From an uncultured Peptococcaceae bacterium (GTDB lineage Bacteria; Bacillota; Peptococcia; Peptococcales; Peptococcaceae), in NCBI GenBank assembly GCA_900552455.1, contig URZX01000001.1, forward strand, positions 62,001 to 126,000: a stretch of DNA of 64,000 bases, read 5' to 3'. The notes under the pieces were generated by a model, which searched no databases, had not been told where the DNA came from, and saw only the letters and a program-made list of their open reading frames with translations. Of the stretch, positions 61,896 through 64,000 are shown one piece after another (position 1 is the first letter of the stretch; each line of letters begins with the position of its first letter). Position numbers and translations under genes: made by a program.

Positions 61896-62537
61896 ATGAC
61901 AAGAATCATCCTCGTTCGCCACGGCGAAACCACCTGGAACGTCGAAGGCCGCTACCAGGGCCAGGAAGATACGCCGCTCTCTGAGCGCGGATTGGAACAG
62001 GGCCGTCTGCTCGCAGAAGGGCTCAAAAATATTCCTCTCGACCGTGCCATCTCTAGCCCGCTTCAGCGCTCCTTCAAAACCTGCCAGTTCTGTGCCGATC
62101 TCCACGATCTTTCCGTCAGCGCCGATGAGCGTCTCTCTGAGATCAACCACGGCAGCTGGGAAGGGCGTCTCGCCAGCGAGATCGCAGAAGCGTATCCGGA
62201 AGATTTTGGCCGCTGGCACAGCCAGCCGCATCTCGTGCAGATGCCTGACGGCGGTGAAAATCTCGACGACGTGCGCCGCCGCGTGCGCGCAGCGTTTGAC
62301 GAATACGTGGAAAAATATCCCGACGAAACCATCCTCGTCGCTGCTCATGACGCCGTCAACAAAGCCATCATCTGTGACCTCATGGGCATCGGCATGGAAC
62401 ATTTCTGGCAGATCAAGCAGGACAACACCTGCATCAACGTCCTTGAATATAATGAAGGAACCTGGCGCATCGTGCTGCTGAACTCCACCGCCCACATGGG
62501 CTATCTCTTCAGCGGCATCGAGCAGGCTGGGCTCTGA
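61896..62537 (+). CDS. Histidine phosphatase family protein, candidate phosphoserine phosphatase
   Basis: A 213-residue phosphoglycerate-mutase-like phosphatase. The phospho-histidine motif is LVRHGETTWN (about residue 8), followed by SSPLQRSFKTC, the acid/base glutamate region DERLSEINHGSWEG (about 80-90), and the second histidine in AAHDAVNKAIIC (about 149). It lies 11 bases after serA and before the operon terminator. Metal-independent phosphoserine phosphatases of this superfamily are known; because the T-box operon lacks serB, this protein is the best candidate for the last step. Other members act on alpha-ribazole phosphate or sugar phosphates. Confidence 0.85.
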   Translation: MTRIILVRHGETTWNVEGRYQGQEDTPLSERGLEQGRLLAEGLKNIPLDRAISSPLQRSFKTCQFCADLHDLSVSADERLSEINHGSWEGRLASEIAEAYPEDFGRWHSQPHLVQMPDGGENLDDVRRRVRAAFDEYVEKYPDETILVAAHDAVNKAIICDLMGIGMEHFWQIKQDNTCINVLEYNEGTWRIVLLNSTAHMGYLFSGIEQAGL

Positions 62538-62544
62538 ACCCGCG

Positions 62545-62576
62545 CGCTCCACGCACTATGCGTGGAGCGTTTTTTG
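62545..62576 (+). terminator. Terminator of the serCA operon
   Basis: CGCTCCACGCA pairs perfectly with TGCGTGGAGCG around CTA, then T6. Confidence 0.95.
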
Positions 62577-62656
62577 CGTGCGCGGGAATTTATTCAGCGA
62601 ACTGTCATTTCTCTCGCGCAAGCACGGCGGCGAAAAGATTGCTTGGCGAATTTTCG

Positions 62657-62686
62657 TTGTGAGGGTATGGCGGAATGTGGTATGCT
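62657..62686 (+). promoter_or_regulatory. Promoter of the AlbA_2 gene
   Basis: TTGTGA (62657-62662), 18 bases, TATGCT (62681-62686). Confidence 0.45.
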
Positions 62687-62717
62687 TAATACAAGATCGA
62701 TTTGTGGAGGTGAGTGT

Positions 62718-64000
62718 ATGTCTGTTGCAGAAATTTTAAACGGCGAATCGGTGAACGTAGAATATAAGGCGCGCGTGCCGGAGAAAAGTTTAAACTATAT
62801 GAAGACGGTGGTGGCCTTCGCCAATGGCTTTGGTGGCAGGTTGGTATTTGGCGTGGCGGACGGCACGCGGGAAATCGTTGGCGTGGATGAAGCGGACGTT
62901 TTTAAGATGATGGATGCGATCGCCAATGCTATTTCTGACAGCTGCGAGCCAGCAATCGTGCCGGATATCATGCTGCAGACGATCGCTGGCAAGACAGTGA
63001 TCGTGGTAGATGTGCTGCCGGGCGGTCAGCGGCCGTATTTTATCAAATCGCTGGGGTTGAATGGTGGTGTATACATTCGCGTGGCGGGCACGACGCGTCC
63101 GGCGGATCGCTACATGGTCAGAGAACTGCTCTTTGAAGGGAGTAACCGCAGCTTTGATCAGGCAATCTGTTCGGGGCTGACGGTGTCGGAAGACGACATT
63201 GATGCGCTTTGTCGGGCGATGCAGGAAGAAGCGCGACGCAATGCGCGCAGCGACGAGCAGCGGGTAGCGATCAAAAATGTTGGGCGCGGGCAGCTCTTGA
63301 GCTGGGGAATTTTGGCAGAAAAAGATGGTATGGCATTAGCGACAAATGCCTATGCGATTCTCACCGGGAACGCAGCGGTGCCTCCGGCGATGATTCAATG
63401 CGGTGTGTTCAAGGGAAAAACGCGTGCGGTTTTTGTGGACCGGCGGGAATATGGCGGCCCGATCTGGGAGCAGATTGAGCAAGCATATCAATTTGTGCTA
63501 CGCAATATTCATCTGGGTGCAGAATTTGATGGCCTGTATCGACAGGATGTGTACGAGATTCCGCCGGAGGCAATCCGTGAGCTGATCATCAATGCGGCGG
63601 TGCATCGCAGTTATCTGGACCACGGTGCGATTCAGGTGGCGATCTACGACGATCGTTTGGAAGTTACCTCGCCAGGAAAATTGCCGATGGGGCAGACGCT
63701 TGAGCGTATGCAGGAGGGCTACTCGAAAATCCGTAACGAAGCGCTGGCCTATGCGTTTTCTTATATGAATCTGATCGAACACTGGGGCAGCGGTATTCCG
63801 CGCGTTACCAGCCAAGTGATGGCGGCCGGATTGCGCGCGCCGGAATTCATCGGCGGCGATGTGGATCTGCGCATCAATGTGTATCGTAGAAAGATTGGTG
63901 TTGTGCTGGCAGAAAATGATACTTTAGAAAGTGCTGATGATACTTTGGCGGTGAAGAATGATACTTTAGAAGACGGCGGTGATACTTTAGCGCTGGAAAA
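62718..64000 (+). CDS. AlbA_2/Schlafen-type ATP-binding protein, cut by the window end
   Basis: A frame of at least 427 codons from ATG 62718 (GGAGGTGAG upstream), open to the window edge. The first 130 residues form an AlbA_2 (Schlafen-like) domain: EYKARVPEKSLNYMKTVVAFANGFGGRLVFGVADG and YIRVAGTTRPAD. The middle has the GHKL-like ATP-binding part of this family (EAIRELIINAAVHRSY, EVTSPGKLP, IEHWGSGIPRV). The end starts a degenerate repeat (NDTLES, DDTLAVK, NDTLED, GDTLALE). Members are called divergent AAA-4 or RecG-related regulators; roles in transcription control or defence are proposed. The C-terminal winged helix would lie outside the window. Confidence 0.88.
   Translation, partial: MSVAEILNGESVNVEYKARVPEKSLNYMKTVVAFANGFGGRLVFGVADGTREIVGVDEADVFKMMDAIANAISDSCEPAIVPDIMLQTIAGKTVIVVDVLPGGQRPYFIKSLGLNGGVYIRVAGTTRPADRYMVRELLFEGSNRSFDQAICSGLTVSEDDIDALCRAMQEEARRNARSDEQRVAIKNVGRGQLLSWGILAEKDGMALATNAYAILTGNAAVPPAMIQCGVFKGKTRAVFVDRREYGGPIWEQIEQAYQFVLRNIHLGAEFDGLYRQDVYEIPPEAIRELIINAAVHRSYLDHGAIQVAIYDDRLEVTSPGKLPMGQTLERMQEGYSKIRNEALAYAFSYMNLIEHWGSGIPRVTSQVMAAGLRAPEFIGGDVDLRINVYRRKIGVVLAENDTLESADDTLAVKNDTLEDGGDTLALE

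Overview
The window looks like a chromosomal segment of an anaerobic member of the Bacillota (Firmicutes), mid-range in GC. The evidence is a CtsR/McsA/ClpC heat-shock operon, Rex, a DnaD-like plus DnaC/DnaI-like loader pair, YerC, a serine-type T-box, an A-type flavodiiron protein, pyruvate carboxylase and SLH-anchored surface proteins. Whether it belongs to Clostridia or Negativicutes cannot be settled from this stretch. No rRNA or tRNA gene was found.

Layout. 1-0.7 kb: Phd/RelE toxin-antitoxin pair. 0.7-3 kb (minus strand): uvrC and a YvlD-like membrane protein. 3.1-6.9 kb: ctsR-mcsA-clpC with a CtsR operator on the promoter and no mcsB. 6.9-7.6 kb: a promoter, short structured RNA and terminator directly in front of a ToxN/AbiQ-like protein, a probable type III toxin-antitoxin locus. 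7.6-16.5 kb: proA, an AraC/GyrI regulator, two sodium-coupled transporters, a LytTR/GHKL two-component system and a CPBP membrane protease. 16.5-20.8 kb: an accessory surface locus with a 14-copy CGCA microsatellite in a short translated leader, a beta-helix protein broken by one stop codon, a GLUG/SLH surface protein and a left-over SLH tail. 20.9-24.6 kb (minus strand): rhuM between duplicated terminators, tyrS and a flavodiiron protein.

24.9-28.6 kb: rex, a heptamer-based inverted repeat element, maf, radC and a D,D-carboxypeptidase homologue. 28.6-29 kb: an unidentified structured RNA candidate. 29.1-43.1 kb: pyc, a small membrane protein, a RecJ-HIRAN-RecQ-like fusion, rel, dtd, a metallo-hydrolase, hisS and aspS. 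43.2-49.3 kb: a second accessory block with a tyrosine recombinase, a five-repeat zinc-ribbon protein and a large VWA/SLH surface protein. 49.4-51.4 kb: a sugar acetyltransferase, a decayed Abi-type phage-resistance gene and a probable 6S RNA. 51.4-58.8 kb: yerC-thrC, sfsA, a P-loop/Asp23 fusion, the DnaD and DnaI pair, a chloramphenicol acetyltransferase remnant, a metallo-hydrolase, a membrane-anchored L7/L12-like protein and nudC. 58.9-62.5 kb: a T-box-controlled serC-serA-histidine phosphatase operon that may encode a complete serine pathway without classical serB. 62.7-64 kb: an AlbA_2/Schlafen-type ATP-binding protein cut by the window end.

Housekeeping genes are GC-rich. The passenger parts of the two SLH proteins, the broken beta-helix gene and the Abi remnant are clearly AT-richer, which points to turnover of surface and defence genes in an otherwise stable backbone. 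Many units carry a clear sigma-A type promoter and an intrinsic terminator, so operon borders are well defined.
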